Assembly: GCA_903813345.2 (NCBI GenBank)
Contig: CAIIXF020000010.1
Location: 3,527,169-3,591,168 of the forward strand
Source of the DNA: Owenia fusiformis
Lineage: Eukaryota; Annelida; Polychaeta; Sabellida; Oweniidae
DNA: 64,000 nucleotides
Reading direction: 5' to 3'
The position numbers were made by a program, and so were the translations under genes. Of the stretch, positions 60,710-64,000 are shown piece after piece. The notes beneath the pieces are model-generated. The model was not told where the DNA came from. It was given only the letters and a program-made list of their open reading frames with translations, and did not search any database. Every line of letters starts with the position of its first letter. Within the stretch, counting starts at the first letter, position 1.

Positions 60710-61306
60710 ACTGGCCAGTATCATGCAAAGGTAACGGCCGTAACCTTCGCATCTAAGATGGCGGATGGTAATTGTCAATTTCGATATTTTTCGTTTTCAT
60801 CGAATTAATCAACTTTATAGTTTACGTTATGCTTTGATATTTGAACCAAATCAGGCTTATATGTCTTGGAAACTATGGAGTATAATAATTTGTTTATATC
60901 ATGCGTGGGTGGCCAGTTCAATGATATCGTCAACCGCTTAAGGGAAGGTAACTGGAAATTTATGATACGGCAACGGTTATGTACATTTTAATACACGTTA
61001 ACTGGATACCTTAGCTCTCAATTAAACTCTCCTAACGACCGCATGTATCCGTTATCTTGTCGTCTGTAAAACCCAAATCCCAGTTACCTTCCCTTAAACA
61101 GTGGAAGATATCGTTGAACTGTGGTGCCTACCAATGTTATATGAACAAATGATACTCCACAGTTTCCATGTCATATGTACCTGGTATAGTTCAAATATAA
61201 TAGCGTTACGTCAACTATAAAAAAATAGTTGTCGAAATCGAAACTTACCGTCCGCCATCTTTGATGCGAAGGTTATTGCCGTTATCTTCGCTTGATACTG
61301 ACCAGT
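60710..61306. repeat. 597-bp palindromic (foldback) element upstream of transporter
   Basis: ACTGGCCAGTATCATGC at the left is complemented by the right end ACTGGTCAGTATCAAGC (read in complement). Inverted matching continues through CCTTCGCATC, AAGATGGCGGA and on towards the centre near 61,010 (GGGAAGGTAACTGG / CCAGTTACCTTCCC). It has no ORF of note. Confidence 0.85.
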
Positions 61307-61309
61307 GAA

Positions 61310-62585
61310 TGAGAACGAATGTCAACGTTCTTTAAAGATGCGCTTTAACTGCTTCGATCAGAACTTTCGTACTACAACCCTACTGGGGACATATTGGGAA
61401 AGAGGTTGAATAGATTGCAAAAGGTTTAAACTGATCAATGTAATTGAACTGTTTAGTTACATTCTGTAGACCGAAAAGATATTGCTTATGGACGAGTTTG
61501 CAAGATGTGGTGTGTCGTTTAAAGTATAACACATGTTAAGGGTTTCTTTATTTGTTATATGATTCCTGAAAATGCTTAAATGAGCCAGGCCACATGAAAA
61601 GGGGTCTTGTCACAGATTTTTTCAATATTCTGATTTTTTGTTTATCTTAAAAAGCACAAAGAAACCTTTCAAATGAGCCATGGCTTATGTCTTAACCATT
61701 TCCTTGCATATATAGACCAAAAAGTCGGATCTGAATTTAGCACATTTTTCTCTTAATCGTGGGCATATTTTTGGCTCTGTGTAGCATAATTTTAATTTTT
61801 GTGATAAGACCGGTTTTCCTATGGCCAGGCTCAAATATCATCATGACTCATCATGTTGATTGTTTATTTATCCAACATTAATGTGGGTCGTTGATTTGGT
61901 GTGTCCTTTCTTTGATTGACAACTGCAATGTTTAGGTACATCCAGTATGAAATGTATTTCATTCATGCTGTACCTTCATTTCACACACTTTATTTTTAAA
62001 ACTCAAATGTTACTCACACGTAAACAAAAAAGCAAACTGATTAGGGCAAGGGCATTGCACTTCTTTTTTTTATAACATAGCAGGGATTCATCAAGGCGCC
62101 ATGTGAAAAAGTGTTCGTTTAAGCAAATCAACCATCCCATTGAAAACTCCATCCTTTAGAATTGCAAGTTGTGAAAATCCAATCTTCAAAATCAATGATT
62201 TTATTTATCATAGGGCCAGCAAACACCATGTAGGCGTATAATATAGCAAATATTAAAAACATTTGCATCTGTTTTACGGAGGTTTTTGATTAATTATCAC
62301 CGGGTTTGATAAAGAAAAAATTATATTTTCGATTGGTTACTTCAAATAAGACCGAGACCTTATATGCGTCTATTATTTTTAAAAGCAAACAGGAAAACAT
62401 AGGACAGAAATAAAATTTTAGGACGACTAGAAATGTATTAAACTCGATAATATTTTGATACCATATTTGTCTCAGACTTAACAATTGACATAATAGTAGT
62501 ATTCGCTAAGTATTTCATATCATTTGCCGTTTACCATTCGATCACAGTAATGAGCCATTAACTTAATTTCGCAATAAAACTGTTC
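61310..62585. other. No feature recognised
   Basis: AT-rich sequence without convincing ORFs, repeats or splice-bounded coding stretches. Confidence 0.5.
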
Positions 62586-62589
62586 CGAT

Positions 62590-63920
62590 TAAATATCGCT
62601 CTGTCACCGTTTTAAACACAATATCTAAACTATATGAAAGAATTATTCAAAAACAACTTCTTATCCATCTCATTGAAAAGAATATTCTCTTTATAAAACC
62701 AGCCAGGGTTAAATCAGGTCACAGTACTGATCTTCAACTATATAATTATTGAGCATCACACATAGGCCAAACTGCCCTAATTCACGTCACCATACTAGTC
62801 AATGGGCAAAAGGGCAAACGCCTGACTTTTTATCTCGAGTTATGGATTTATGTGTTCTCACTGGCCTATCTGAGGTTCTAAACCTATGTCTAAGCTACAT
62901 TTTGACACTAAACTCAACAGGGGCCAAACATCTACTTTTTAAAATAATTGGTCAATTGTGACACTACCCCCTCTCTCTGCCGACAGTAATTGAAATTCAC
63001 AAAAATGAAGGCAAAATTAATACGCCACTTGATTCGAAATTTTCCTTCAGATAACTCAAGTGAACGCATTTTCAGAAGAAATGGCATGTTGTCATTGCAA
63101 AAAGATGACAACTGTGCCTACATACTAGCTTACTGACTCGTCATGATCACAATTGTGTTGGGACTACATTCATTTTTGAAAACTACTTTTTTCTATTCAG
63201 CGGAAGTGACGTATTAGGACATTTGGGCCATCTTATCATTGCAGCAAGTCTGCGCAACTCTTCTAGCCATAGAATCTACGTTTGATAAAGTTCCCCACTC
63301 ACTGCTTTTACACAAAATCGAAGCACACGGAATTGAACACAATTTTTTTTAAACTTTTTACTTCATATCTCTATGGTAGAAGGGTCAAGGCAAACTTCAA
63401 CTCAGAGCTTTCACCTTCGCTACAAACAGCCTTAATAAATTGCGGGGTGCCATGAGGATCAATTTTAGGACCAATTTTCTTCTTGCTTACATTAATGACC
63501 TTCCCGATGAAATAGAATCTCAATAATTCATTTATGCAGATGATACATCTTTTCATGTTAGTGTTACACCTAATACAGGTGTACACAATTCTCTTTTTTA
63601 AAATACAAAATGATAACTTCAATAAAATGTTTGACTAGTCAAAAGTATGGAAAAATCAATTTAGGGTTCTACACTTTTCCTAGATCCATTTGAGCGTGTC
63701 AATAGTCACAAACACCCGGTTGTAATCATAGAGGCACATTTGAAAATTGAAGAGCACATCAATAACATTGTAAATAAAGAAAGTAAAATGCTCAATCCAT
63801 TAAGTTTTCTGGAAGTTTAATTAGCATCTAAACATTTAGAACGAATGCACATTTCTTATATTTTGCCTAATCTAATTTTTTACTGTCTTAAAATTTCAAC
63901 TTGATTAAATATATACTTTG
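62590..63920 (+). mobile_element. Heavily decayed LINE reverse transcriptase
   Basis: Recognisable fragments in shifting frames, in the right order for a Jockey/CR1-like enzyme: KPARVKSGHSTDLQLYN (about 62,697), AIESTFDKVPHSLLLHKIEA (about 63,267), then [20 protein letters not shown] (about 63,531) and LKIEEHINNIVNKESKM (about 63,741). Many stops and frameshifts; a pseudogene of a retrotransposon. Confidence 0.75.
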
Positions 63921-64000
63921 AGTGTCTATTAAATGGATTTTGGACGGACCTTCAATACCTTATTGTAGGCCTAATGATTCACGACCTAAGACCCGATCTT

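Overview
The window is animal nuclear DNA: AT-rich, intron-bearing, crowded with transposable elements, and with no bacterial gene organisation. An SLC16-type transporter split by phase-1 introns, tRNA-derived SINE sequence, several non-LTR retrotransposons and many MITE-like elements point to an invertebrate metazoan, probably marine (lophotrochozoan, hemichordate or echinoderm). The sequence alone does not settle the phylum.

Region 1 (about 0-45 kb, + strand) holds three tandem paralogues of a gene family I do not recognise, called A, B and C here. The shared plan is a short start exon, a signal-peptide exon, two exons encoding an ectodomain of about 125 residues with four conserved cysteines, and a Ser/Thr-rich mucin-like stalk exon. 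That last exon ends in a conserved juxtamembrane motif, one transmembrane helix and a short basic tail. Splice sites and reading phases agree across the copies. A and B come from a tandem duplication with a period of about 11 kb. Each copy has then changed in its own way. In A, a 236-bp MITE with a TA target duplication sits just before the membrane helix, so the predicted product is secreted. In B, the usual start is followed by a stop, but a second ATG at the exon edge can replace it, and its tail exon has been duplicated very recently (1,314-bp unit). C has gained a two-exon PAN/apple-like cysteine module in a phase-1 slot in the middle of the stalk.

Region 2 (about 25-32 kb and inside the introns) is mobile DNA: a nearly intact but 5'-truncated non-LTR retrotransposon (26.8-30.1 kb, - strand), a decayed L1/Tx1-like element (13.5-16.2 kb, - strand), a mariner-like element with long inverted termini, foldback elements, a TTA-flanked MITE, and decayed LINE pieces at 38.5-40.1, 46.4-47.5 and 62.6-63.9 kb.

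Region 3 (49.1-60.5 kb, - strand) is a complete monocarboxylate-transporter-like gene (SLC16 family). Its seven coding exons join in frame to 489 residues. Its largest intron holds elements with TTGACAC/TTTACAC motif clusters and several G-run elements. Its first intron holds a tandem array of copies of the exon-1 end together with its splice donor, and a 0.6-kb palindrome lies just upstream.

The main biological interest is the A/B/C array, a rapidly remodelled family of stalked cell-surface proteins. Recognition or mucosal/surface defence would be a reasonable guess at its role, but the sequence does not prove it.
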